From Acidimicrobiaceae bacterium (GTDB taxonomy: Bacteria > Actinomycetota > Acidimicrobiia > Acidimicrobiales > Palsa-688), in the NCBI GenBank assembly GCA_030838025.1, contig JAUTXM010000242.1:1-5541 (forward strand): DNA of 5,541 nucleotides, in the 5' to 3' direction. Positions within the stretch are counted from its first letter, which is position 1; every line of letters starts with the position of its first letter. The notes under the pieces are model-generated. The model was given only the letters and a program-made list of their open reading frames with translations, searched no databases and was not told where the DNA came from. Position numbers and translations under genes: made by a program. This document shows, piece by piece, positions 1 through 5,273 of the stretch.

Positions 1-1119
1 CGCGAACTCCACCGGCCGGGTGCTGGTCAGGCCGTCGGTCATCATGGCGGCGGCGCGTCCGATGCCGAAGGTGACCCACACCTCCCAGTCCGGACGGAAG
101 GCATCGACGGTCAACAGCTCCATGAAGGTGGCGAAGGCCTCGTTGAGCCAGATGCCATTCCACCATTTCATGGTGACGAGATCGCCGAACCACATGTGCG
201 CCGTCTCGTGGGCCACGACCTGCGCCACCCGGTCCAACTCCAGCCGCGAGGCCGCAGCCGGGTCGACCAGCAGTGCCGTCTCCCGGTAGGTGACGCAGCC
301 CAGGTTCTCCATCGCCCCGAAGGCGAAGTCGGGAACGGCGATGTGGTCGATCTTGTCGTGGGGGTAGGCGATTCCGAAGTAGTCGGCGAGGAAATGCAGC
401 GCGTGCGCCGCCGCCTCCAAGCCGAAGTCGGTTAGGTGTCCCTTCCCCGTGATGGAAGCGATGCGAATGGGGACGCCATCGACCACCACCGGGTCCGTCT
501 GCTCGAAATGGCCGACGACGAACGCGACGAGGTAAGTGGACATCGGCATTGTTTCCGCGAACGTCACCTGGCGCTTGCCGTTACCGAGATCCAAGTCTTC
601 GATGACGGCTCCATTGGAGATCGCCGTCAGGTCGCGGTCGACGATGAGGGTCACGGCGAAGGTCGCCTTGAAGTCGGGTTCGTCCCAGCAGGGGAAGGCC
701 CGGCGGGCGTCGGTGGCCTCGAACTGGGTGGTGGCGATCACCTGGTCGGTGCCGGTGGCGTCGCAGAACGTGCTGCGATAGAAGCCGTGCAGCTTGTCGT
801 TGAGCACGCCAGTGAAGGTGACGTCGAGCTCCCACGACCCGGGCTTCGCCGTGCCAACCAGAGCGATCGTGGCCCGCTCCTCCGGTTCGTCGTAGGACAC
901 GCTGCTGGTCAGGCGTTCGCCGCTGCTGCTGATGAACTCGGCGGTCAATATGTCGAGTTCGACCGCGTTGAGCACCACCTCGGTCACCGGCTCGGTGACG
1001 TTGACCCGAATCCGGGCCTGCCCCGCGAAGCTGGCGGCGCCCAAGTCGGGCGTGAGTGTCAAGTCATAGCGCTCGGGGACGATCGTCCGCGGCAGTCGGT
1101 AGGGAACCGGATCCGGCAC
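1..1119 (-). CDS. pepN: M1-family zinc aminopeptidase, N-terminal 373 residues (3' end outside window)
   Basis: This is a zinc metallopeptidase that removes N-terminal amino acids from peptides, normally in the cytoplasm. The substrate-binding region shows QFEATDAR (Gln132) and FPCWDEPDF (from residue 142). The exopeptidase motif GAMEN is at 268-272. The zinc site is HETAH at 304-308 (His304, catalytic Glu305, His308), with the third ligand Glu327 in WLNEAFATF, 23 residues after His304. The GAMEN-to-HExxH spacing of 36 matches E. coli PepN. The opening YRLPRTIVPERYDLTL resembles the puromycin-sensitive/ERAP branch of M1 more than E. coli PepN, so the symbol is a family-level label. The GTG start at 1119 is chosen because GGAGG lies 7 bases upstream and no in-frame ATG, GTG or TTG precedes it nearby. 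The catalytic Tyr and the C-terminal domain lie beyond the left edge. No signal peptide is visible. It is divergent from the kinase at 1187. Confidence 0.95.
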   Translation of the reverse strand, partial: MPDPVPYRLPRTIVPERYDLTLTPDLGAASFAGQARIRVNVTEPVTEVVLNAVELDILTAEFISSSGERLTSSVSYDEPEERATIALVGTAKPGSWELDVTFTGVLNDKLHGFYRSTFCDATGTDQVIATTQFEATDARRAFPCWDEPDFKATFAVTLIVDRDLTAISNGAVIEDLDLGNGKRQVTFAETMPMSTYLVAFVVGHFEQTDPVVVDGVPIRIASITGKGHLTDFGLEAAAHALHFLADYFGIAYPHDKIDHIAVPDFAFGAMENLGCVTYRETALLVDPAAASRLELDRVAQVVAHETAHMWFGDLVTMKWWNGIWLNEAFATFMELLTVDAFRPDWEVWVTFGIGRAAAMMTDGLTSTRPVEFA

Positions 1120-1126
1120 CGTATTT

Positions 1127-1131
1127 CCTCC
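1127..1131 (-). promoter_or_regulatory. Ribosome binding site of the aminopeptidase
   Basis: GGAGG on the minus strand, with 7 bases to the GTG at 1119. It decides the start, because the reading frame stays open further upstream without a start codon. Confidence 0.8.
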
Positions 1132-1154
1132 GGTGAAGTAGTCGGCCAGGTTTA

Positions 1155-1160
1155 ACCCTA
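1155..1160 (-). promoter_or_regulatory. Candidate -10 box for the aminopeptidase
   Basis: TAGGGT fits the actinobacterial TANNNT pattern. It would start transcription near 1148 and give a leader of about 29 bases carrying the GGAGG site. No good -35 is seen. It sits in the 67-bp divergent intergenic region shared with the kinase. Confidence 0.35.
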
Positions 1161-1173
1161 CCCATGCTGCGAC

Positions 1174-1179
1174 TACCGT
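1174..1179 (+). promoter_or_regulatory. Candidate -10 box for a leaderless kinase transcript
   Basis: TACCGT (TANNNT) is followed by 7 bases and then the ATG at 1187. There is no Shine-Dalgarno sequence before that ATG, so transcription starting at or next to the ATG would explain translation. No clear -35 is seen. Confidence 0.4.
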
Positions 1180-1186
1180 CGTCCCT

Positions 1187-2176
1187 ATGGATCGACCCTT
1201 CGACATCATCACCATCGGGCATGCCATCGTCGACGTGCTCGCGCCGTCCTCCGACGACCTCCCCGGGGCGTATGGGATGGAAAAGGGCACCATGACCCTG
1301 ATCGACGAGGAACGGGCCACCGAGCTCTACCAGGTGCTCGGACCGGCAATCGAGAGCTCCGGCGGATCGGCGGCCAACACTGCGGCCGGCATCGCGGCCC
1401 TGGGGGGTTCGGTGGGGTTCATCGGCAAGGTCCGCGACGACAAACTCGGTGAGGTCTTCACCCACGACATCCGGGCTTCGGGCGTCGCCTTCGACGTCCC
1501 GGCTGCGACCAGCGGACCAGGCACGGGGTTGTGTCTCATCATGGTTTCCCCCGATGCCCAGCGCACGATGGCGACCTACCTCGGCGCCGGGGCGTTCCTG
1601 TATCCCGACGACATCGACGCCAACCTGTGCATCGAGGCCAAGATCGTCTACATCGAGGGTTACATGTGCGGACTTCACGAGACTGAGTGGAGTGTCAGCA
1701 AGGCAGCCGCGGCCTGCCATCTGAAGGGCGGCAGGTTCGCCCTGTCACTGTCCGATCCGTACTGGGTCGATCTAAAAGCGGCTTCACTGGGCGCCCTGCT
1801 TGACAACGTGGACATCCTCTTCGGCAACGAGGAAGAGGTCACGGCCATGACGGGCTCGGAGCTGGACCTCGCCATGTCGGAGCTGGCCCATCGCTGCGAG
1901 CTGGTGGTCGTGACGCGCGGTGCCAAGGGGTCGCTGGTGGTGGCGAACAACCAGGTCATCGAGGTTCCGGCCCACCCGGTCGATACGGTTGTGGACACGA
2001 CCGGAGCCGGTGACCTCTTCGCCGCCGGCTTTTTGTACGGCCTGACCCACGACTACGAGCCGGCAGACTGCGCCGAGTTGGGAAGCCTGGCGGCCGCTGA
2101 AGTCATCGGCCACCTGGGCGCCCGTCCCCAGACCTCGCTCAGCAAGCTGGCCGCGGAAGCCGGCCTCCTCCGGTAG
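1187..2176 (+). CDS. PfkB-family carbohydrate/nucleoside kinase, adenosine kinase-like
   Basis: This is a cytoplasmic ATP-dependent kinase of the ribokinase/PfkB superfamily, 329 residues, the usual length. Substrate-side motif GGSAANTAAGIAALGG is at residues 59-74. GKVRDDKLGEVF (80-91), RTMATYLGA (126-134) and YIEGYM (155-160) are typical of the adenosine kinase-like subgroup. The NxxE metal/phosphate motif is N214-E217, TRGAKGS is at 243-249, and the PfkB signature 2 DTTGAGD is at 270-276, with Asp276 as the expected catalytic base. Membership of the family is clear. The phosphorylated substrate (adenosine, another nucleoside, or a sugar) is inferred only from overall resemblance. The ATG at 1187 is the first in-frame start; it has no Shine-Dalgarno site but has a TANNNT box at leaderless distance. 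The gene is divergent from the aminopeptidase and appears monocistronic, with hairpins just after the stop. Confidence 0.93.
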   Translation: MDRPFDIITIGHAIVDVLAPSSDDLPGAYGMEKGTMTLIDEERATELYQVLGPAIESSGGSAANTAAGIAALGGSVGFIGKVRDDKLGEVFTHDIRASGVAFDVPAATSGPGTGLCLIMVSPDAQRTMATYLGAGAFLYPDDIDANLCIEAKIVYIEGYMCGLHETEWSVSKAAAACHLKGGRFALSLSDPYWVDLKAASLGALLDNVDILFGNEEEVTAMTGSELDLAMSELAHRCELVVVTRGAKGSLVVANNQVIEVPAHPVDTVVDTTGAGDLFAAGFLYGLTHDYEPADCAELGSLAAAEVIGHLGARPQTSLSKLAAEAGLLR

Positions 2177-2190
2177 CGCCCCCCGCCCCC

Positions 2191-2204
2191 GCCGCCGCGG
2201 CGGC
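2191..2204. repeat. 14-bp perfect palindrome after the kinase
   Basis: GCCGCCGCGGCGGC begins 14 bases after the kinase stop, inside a run of C/G. It has no loop, so as RNA it would fold only poorly. It may be a compositional accident, or may add to the terminator next to it. Confidence 0.5.
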
Positions 2205-2216
2205 CCCCCGCGCCTT

Positions 2217-2237
2217 GCGCAGCAAAACGCGCTGCGC
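2217..2237 (+). terminator. Possible transcription terminator of the kinase
   Basis: Perfect 7-bp stem GCGCAGC / GCTGCGC with a 7-base loop AAAACGC, 40 bases after the kinase stop. There is no T-run after it. U-less terminators are reported in Actinobacteria, so the call rests on position and stem strength only. Confidence 0.45.
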
Positions 2238-2453
2238 GTCGCATATGAAGCCGCCGGGGTCACCTGGTTGGTCCGCGATGCGTCCGTGGCAGGTTTCGCT
2301 CGCCGAAGCAGACCAGATCGTTCGTCGAGGCCCACCGCACATCTGACGTAGCCAGCCCCAATCGCCTGAGAACGGCAGCGACAAAGACCGACGTTCCGGG
2401 AGGCTACGACAAGGCAGGTAGGACCGGGCGGTCTCGGCGTCGTCCTGGTGTTG
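2238..2453. other. Gap without a convincing gene
   Basis: This stretch separates the kinase from the vapC remnant. I looked here for the missing C-terminal two thirds of the VapC PIN domain in all three minus frames and did not recognise it. Short open frames exist on both strands but show no family motif. It is best read as the left part of the decayed accessory segment. Confidence 0.5.
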
Positions 2454-2591
2454 CTATTGCTCGATCAGTGCGGGATGTTCCCCGTGCGCCTCACCAGGCT
2501 CGCCCGGGAGCCACGACGTATCGCCAATTCGTTCCAGCAGGATGATGGTGCTGGTGTCCAACACGCCTCGTTGGCCAACCCCGGCGGTCAT
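2454..2591 (-). pseudogene. vapC: Truncated VapC-type PIN-domain toxin remnant
   Basis: The reading frame encodes 45 residues and begins like actinobacterial VapC: RGVLDTSTIILLERI at 8-22, with Asp12 being the first acidic metal-binding residue of the PIN active site, followed by LPGEP at 28-32. In intact relatives the next segment is a hydrophobic strand leading to TLAEL; here it is replaced by an unrelated tail ending at TAG. PIN toxins are usually about 130-140 residues, so the other acidic residues and most of the fold are missing, and RNase activity is not expected. The ATG overlaps the vapB stop by one base (TGATG), the normal coupling for this operon type. No continuation was recognised downstream, pointing to a deletion rather than a simple frameshift. 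Confidence 0.82.
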
Positions 2592-2828
2592 CACAGACTC
2601 GGGTCGCCGAATGCGTCGAGATCGCGGCGAAACCTCTGGGGGCCTATCGGTGGCAGGTTGCGCCACCGTCGAAGGAGCGTGTCGACTGACAGCGGCGGTT
2701 TTCCGAGGGGCAGGAGCTGGGCAACTGGTTTGCCGTCCCTTGTGACGGTCAGGTGCTCGCCCAGCACGACGCGGTCGATGACGTCGCCGCCATGGTTGCG
2801 TAGCTCAGCGAACCGAGATCTCAGTCAC
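2591..2828 (-). pseudogene. vapB: Frameshifted VapB/Phd-type antitoxin
   Basis: Antitoxin of the Phd/YefM (prevent-host-death) type, which normally binds its PIN toxin and represses its own operon. The GTG at 2828 reads VTEISVR and then meets TGA at 2805-2807. Skipping one T near 2807 restores ELRNHGGDVIDRV, then EHLTVTRDGKPVAQL and a C-terminal toxin-binding tail with LLRRWRNLPP, ending at TGA 2591-2593. The repaired product is 78 residues, normal for the family. No good start exists in the body frame upstream of the motif. A single inserted base is the simplest explanation; a sequencing error is possible, but the broken vapC next door argues for true decay. It lies directly upstream of vapC on the same strand and downstream of the integrase wreck. 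Confidence 0.83.
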
Positions 2829-2834
2829 AGGTCG

Positions 2835-2840
2835 AGTGTA
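2835..2840 (-). promoter_or_regulatory. Candidate -10 box for vapBC (leaderless)
   Basis: TACACT (TANNNT), within TAATACACT on the minus strand, is 6 bases from the GTG at 2828. No Shine-Dalgarno sequence is present, consistent with a leaderless antitoxin mRNA. A weak -35-like CCGACT lies about 20 bases further upstream. Confidence 0.4.
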
Positions 2841-2855
2841 TTACCGGTGAGACGG

Positions 2856-2863
2856 GACTAGTC
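2856..2863. repeat. 8-bp palindrome upstream of vapB
   Basis: GACTAGTC is a perfect palindrome close to where a -35 element would fall for vapBC. VapB antitoxins bind palindromic operators at such places, so it is a candidate operator, though short enough to occur by chance. Confidence 0.25.
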
Positions 2864-2871
2864 GGTGGGGA

Positions 2872-2889
2872 GGACGGGCTTGTTCGTCC
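2872..2889. repeat. Short stem-loop between integrase and vapB
   Basis: GGACG / CGTCC, a 5-bp stem with an 8-base loop, lies between the integrase stop (2981) and the vapB start (2828). It could be a weak terminator for the integrase transcript or part of the vapBC control region. Confidence 0.2.
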
Positions 2890-2980
2890 CGAGTGGAAAG
2901 GAATGTGCTGAACCGCAACGAAGTGCCCGCTGGCCGCCTCGTCACGCCAGACCGCTCGGTCGGGAACGGTCGCTCGCCAG

Positions 2981-3419
2981 CTACGTGGCGCCGGCGACGA
3001 ACGTTGTCACGATGTAACCGGTATGGCGGTCCAGCTTGTGGCGGGCCCGGTGGTAGCGCGTCGTGGTTCTGGGGCCGGAATGGCGGGCGGCGACGGCGGA
3101 CGAACGCTGCCGGGGAGTGCTCGACCAGGCCGTCGATCACCGCGAAGCGGTAGACCTCGCCACGGTCGACAACCTATGAGCCACCGTGGAGGCGGCCCCT
3201 CCGTGCTCCTCGATGTCCCGCGCCCACAGCTCCATGTGACCGCGACGGGCCGCGAAGGGTGGCAGAGAGTGGTTGGCGCACCATGTGAACCATTGCCGCA
3301 AATCGCAGGCATAGCTGACCCTGGTCGGCCCGGAGTATCGGGCCAGGAAGCCCTGCCACTGCGACTTTGGCTTCGTCGAACAGGGGTGGCACGACTGTAA
3401 CGACGGTGGTGTTGGCCAT
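2981..3419 (-). pseudogene. Tyrosine recombinase (phage/XerC-D-like integrase), multiply broken
   Basis: Such enzymes cut and rejoin DNA at attachment sites through a Tyr nucleophile. Four blocks in changing frames reconstruct it. Block 1, from ATG 3419, reads MANTTVVTVVPPLFDEAKVA. An extra G near 3351-3353 then leads to block 2, with GFLARYSGPTRVSYACDLRQ, HMELWARDIEEH and VAHRLSTVA. This is the N-terminal SAM-like DNA-binding domain. A missing T near 3153-3156 leads to block 3, YRFAVIDGLVEHSPAAFVRR. At about 3084-3100 it jumps to block 4, VAARHSGPRTTTRYHRARHK, ending DRHTGYIVTTFVAGAT and TAG. Block 4 holds the catalytic Tyr (codon 3053-3055). The catalytic Arg, Lys and HxxR region is gone: about 145 codons remain of the usual 300 or so. 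The start has GAGGGGG 7 bases upstream. Not functional. Confidence 0.9.
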
Positions 3420-3426
3420 GGCGCGA

Positions 3427-3433
3427 CCCCCTC
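3427..3433 (-). promoter_or_regulatory. Ribosome binding site of the integrase remnant
   Basis: GAGGGGG on the minus strand, with 7 bases to the ATG at 3419. It supports this start although the frame breaks after about 23 codons. Confidence 0.6.
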
Positions 3434-3439
3434 GGGATC

Positions 3440-3458
3440 GGCGAGACTCCATCTCGCC
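3440..3458. repeat. Perfect 7-bp hairpin upstream of the integrase start
   Basis: GGCGAGA, loop CTCCA, TCTCGCC. It lies just upstream of the integrase ribosome binding site, so it could be a leader stem-loop or a dyad bound by a regulator such as an excisionase or repressor. No function is shown by the sequence. Confidence 0.5.
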
Positions 3459-3657
3459 ACTACGCGTTGGCCCACCGCACGCCCGGCGTCGCTCCGCACA
3501 TGGGCGTCGCCCATGCCTGCCGCGTCGAAGAATCGCCAGTTATGAGCGGTGTCAAGGCGGCGAGCGCCGCGTCCCAGAGCCGGCGGTAGGTGATCCCCAA
3601 CAGCGCTGCCGATCAGTCAGCCGCGCGTTCTGTGACACTGCCCGGCGGTCTCGATCA
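3459..3657. other. Non-coding or degraded stretch upstream of the integrase
   Basis: No intact gene is supported. On the minus strand, around 3510-3610, a reading LLGITYRRLWDAALAALTP looks protein-like. It is preceded by a stop, has no start or ribosome binding site, and matches no family I can name. It may be another gene fragment. Confidence 0.4.
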
Positions 3658-3936
3658 TCAGCAGATCGCCGATTCGATGGCGTCCCGCACAAGTTGTTCG
3701 ACCGGCGCTGTACTTCGGCGCCGCAGGCGAGGCGGGGGCAGCGTCCTCGACCAACGCAGTTCTTCATCGGTCGGTCGGTCGGCTTTCTTTTCGTCGTCTC
3801 CGCTTTCCTCGTCAGCGCCGCTCGTCACGTCGAGCTCGAGTTGGCGCAGGTGGCTGATGATGCCGAGGTCTGGGTGCCGGGGCCCTGTCGTTCCAGCCCC
3901 TTGCCTGGCCTCGTTCACCTGACGCTTCACCGGCAA
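3658..3936 (-). CDS. Doubtful small charged protein, function unknown
   Basis: A 92-codon frame starting with TTG at 3936 (AGG 6 bases upstream) or GTG at 3930. Residues 22-36 (PDLGIISHLRQLELD) look like real coding sequence, followed by a highly acidic stretch at 41-60 (GADEESGDDEKKADRPTDEE). The C-terminal third is Pro/Arg rich and less convincing. Third-position G/C preference is moderate. It starts 22 bases after the stop of the membrane-protein gene on the same strand, so the two could be co-transcribed. A TCGG tandem repeat lies inside the frame and may have shifted it. No domain is recognised; it may be a remnant or not a gene. Confidence 0.3.
   Translation of the reverse strand: MPVKRQVNEARQGAGTTGPRHPDLGIISHLRQLELDVTSGADEESGDDEKKADRPTDEELRWSRTLPPPRLRRRSTAPVEQLVRDAIESAIC
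3767..3782. repeat. Tetranucleotide repeat (TCGG)4
   Basis: Four exact tandem TCGG units. A change of one unit would shift any reading frame crossing it. It lies within the doubtful frame at 3658-3936. Confidence 0.9.
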
Positions 3937-3958
3937 TGACGACCTGTCGCCATGCTCG

Positions 3959-4165
3959 TCATCGTGCGGGTGGCTCCTTCGGCGGGTTGACGTCCAGGTT
4001 CAGCTTCGTGAACGGCGTTTCGAAGGAGACCGACCCGCCGCGAAAGCACGCCGCCGAGATGGCTAGAACGCCCAAGAACGAGGTCGCAATCACCACTGCC
4101 ACGAGAGCTGAGGAGGACGACCCTCCGCCGTTGTCGCCGAAAGGGCTCGCCGCCGTGATGCTCAT
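3959..4165 (-). CDS. Small single-pass membrane protein, function unknown
   Basis: A 68-residue product from ATG 4165, chosen because GGAG (4172-4175) lies 6 bases upstream and the sequence before it is the divergent promoter region. It has a Gly/Ser-rich N-terminus (DNGGGSSSS, 11-19), one hydrophobic segment at about 20-41 (ALVAVVIATSFLGVLAISAA) long enough to span the membrane, then a polar tail with VSFETPFTKLNLDVN (46-60) and a Pro-rich end. Codon use shows strong third-position G/C. The same frame is open up to a GTG at 4270, but that would overlap the divergent regulator gene at 4255, and an intermediate GTG at 4195 is also possible. No family is recognised. Divergence from an XRE regulator suggests shared control. 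Confidence 0.6.
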   Translation of the reverse strand: MSITAASPFGDNGGGSSSSALVAVVIATSFLGVLAISAACFRGGSVSFETPFTKLNLDVNPPKEPPAR

Positions 4166-4171
4166 CTCCAA

Positions 4172-4175
4172 CTCC
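4172..4175 (-). promoter_or_regulatory. Ribosome binding site of the membrane protein
   Basis: GGAG on the minus strand, 6 bases before the ATG at 4165. It favours this start over the longer upstream options. Confidence 0.5.
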
Positions 4176-4208
4176 GATCGTCGGTGGACGGTCACTCCGT
4201 CTGCACCG

Positions 4209-4214
4209 AGTGTA
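4209..4214 (-). promoter_or_regulatory. Candidate -10 box for the membrane protein
   Basis: TACACT (TANNNT) on the minus strand, the same hexamer as in front of vapB. Transcription would start near 4202, leaving a leader of about 37 bases to the ATG at 4165. Confidence 0.35.
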
Positions 4215-4241
4215 TCTATTTCTTTGAGAGTGGTCCAGTGA

Positions 4242-4247
4242 TATCCT
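4242..4247 (+). promoter_or_regulatory. Candidate -10 box for a leaderless regulator transcript
   Basis: TATCCT (TANNNT) is followed by 7 bases and then the ATG at 4255. This is the spacing expected if transcription starts at the ATG. There is no convincing Shine-Dalgarno sequence before the start and no clear -35. Confidence 0.5.
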
Positions 4248-4254
4248 CCGACAG

Positions 4255-5019
4255 ATGAGGCGAGGCACACCAGCAGCGGTTCTGTTCGGAGGTCTGCTCT
4301 ACTTCGTCCGCGTCGTCGGGACTCGCCGGACGATGCGCCAGATCGGCGATCAGATCGGCGCGCCGGCAGCGACCGTGTCCCAGGTTGAGCGTGGCCAAAG
4401 GGCCGTGAAGGAACCGAAGATCCCAGCCTGGGCGGCTGCTCTTGAAGTGCCCGAGGCGGCTCTTCATGAGCTTTGGCTGCTGTCCCAGGGCCTTGTCCCT
4501 GTAAGGGGCGGCAAGCCCGTGTTCTATAGCGACCGCCCCGGGTGCCTCGGCACCAAGCCGCTGCGCGAGGGCCTCGTTCCGTGCTTGCCGGAGGGCCCCG
4601 ACCTCGAACCGATCTATCGACTAGCGGACCGCGTGGTCAGCCTTGTGCGCCCTCTGCTCAGGGACGCCCGCATCTACCTGGATGCCGAGGAGTATGAGCC
4701 GAAGTACGTCCTCGAAGCGGCCGAGGGGATCATCACCCCAGAACAGGAGGACGAGGACGCCGCCGCCGCCCTGGGGTTCCTCCCTGTCCCGCTCATCGAC
4801 TTCAGGTGGTTTCCAACGCTCGGGGACCGCAACCCGTCGAAGGAGAAGAGGGACTTCCTACGGGTCCCCCAGCTGCAGAAACCCGAGCCCATCGTCCGGC
4901 GACGCGGGAGCTCACTGAAGACGGCGGAACTGGAGGATCTGATCCGAAGCCTCTCCGGCCCCGAGAGGGAGCGAGTGCGTGGCTACATCGATGCGCTGAT
5001 CGAGCAGCGAGCGAACTAG
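4255..5019 (+). CDS. XRE-family helix-turn-helix DNA-binding regulator
   Basis: A 254-residue predicted cytoplasmic transcription regulator. The N-terminal part holds an XRE/Cro-type five-helix domain at about residues 10-78. The recognition region is TMRQIGDQIGAPAATVSQVE (26-45), followed by RGQRAVKEPKIPAWAAALEV, the usual fourth helix, and a fifth helix ending in ELWLLSQG. The middle (80-220) has no recognised domain and no S24 peptidase motif, so self-cleavage of the LexA/CI kind is not suggested. It has an acidic, Ala-rich stretch at about 162-172. The last 35 residues (AELEDLIRSLSGPERERVRG...) form a charged amphipathic helix pair, a common oligomerisation tail in such regulators. It is intact, unlike its left neighbours, and divergent from the small membrane protein, which it may control. 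Operators are unknown; it could equally be an element-borne repressor. Confidence 0.85.
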   Translation: MRRGTPAAVLFGGLLYFVRVVGTRRTMRQIGDQIGAPAATVSQVERGQRAVKEPKIPAWAAALEVPEAALHELWLLSQGLVPVRGGKPVFYSDRPGCLGTKPLREGLVPCLPEGPDLEPIYRLADRVVSLVRPLLRDARIYLDAEEYEPKYVLEAAEGIITPEQEDEDAAAALGFLPVPLIDFRWFPTLGDRNPSKEKRDFLRVPQLQKPEPIVRRRGSSLKTAELEDLIRSLSGPERERVRGYIDALIEQRAN

Positions 5020-5065
5020 GCCTAACCGAACGACGGCTCGGGGTCGCTCGCCGATCGCGGGCATT

Positions 5066-5088
5066 TCCCAGAACACGCGTCCCAGAAC
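5066..5088. repeat. Two direct copies of TCCCAGAAC
   Basis: The 9-mer occurs at 5066-5074 and 5080-5088, 14 bases apart, downstream of the regulator. It may be chance, or a pair of binding sites. Confidence 0.5.
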
Positions 5089-5172
5089 GTACGGGTGCAG
5101 CCGTCAACCGCGCCCCCGAGGTGCCGTTGAGGGCGCACCAACGGAACATTGGTTGCGCTGGCACAGGAGATG

Positions 5173-5237
5173 GAGGTTTGGCCTCATTGCGGCGGAGCCG
5201 GCTTGGAGGCCGCCAGGAGATAGGACCTCGAATGAGG
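5173..5237. repeat. Cluster of nested inverted repeats downstream of the regulator
   Basis: GGCCTC (5180-5185) pairs with GAGGCC (5206-5211). CCTCATT (5182-5188) pairs with AATGAGG (5231-5237) around an inner GGCGG/CCGCC stem. GAGG (5173-5176) can also pair with CCTC (5182-5185). These stems are mutually exclusive in part. No T-run follows. A terminator, a structured leader for the small frame at 5274, or a recombination site are all possible. Confidence 0.4.
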
Positions 5238-5273
5238 TGACCGTCGCTCACTGCCGCGAGCACGCCGGCCGAA

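Noticed and set aside
436..1155. Long open frame on the plus strand (239 codons)
   Set aside because: It lies antisense to the aminopeptidase, whose minus-strand motifs (GAMEN, HETAH, WLNEAF) are decisive; the plus-strand frame is open only because of high GC.
1064..1720. Minus-strand open frame of 218 codons across the kinase start
   Set aside because: Antisense to conserved PfkB motifs and crosses the divergent promoter region; composition is Arg/Gly/Asp-rich shadow sequence.
2244..2345. Short plus-strand frame MKPPGSPGWSAMRPWQ...
   Set aside because: Only 33 codons, no ribosome binding site and no family resemblance; not enough to call a gene.
2800..2828. Programmed +1 frameshift at CGC-TGA in vapB, like the release-factor-2 gene
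   Set aside because: There is no internal Shine-Dalgarno stimulator before the TGA and no such control is known for this family; with vapC also broken, mutation is simpler.
4806..5240. Plus-strand open frame running from inside the regulator to 5240
   Set aside because: Most of it is an alternative frame of the regulator; the part after 5019 has no recognisable protein features.
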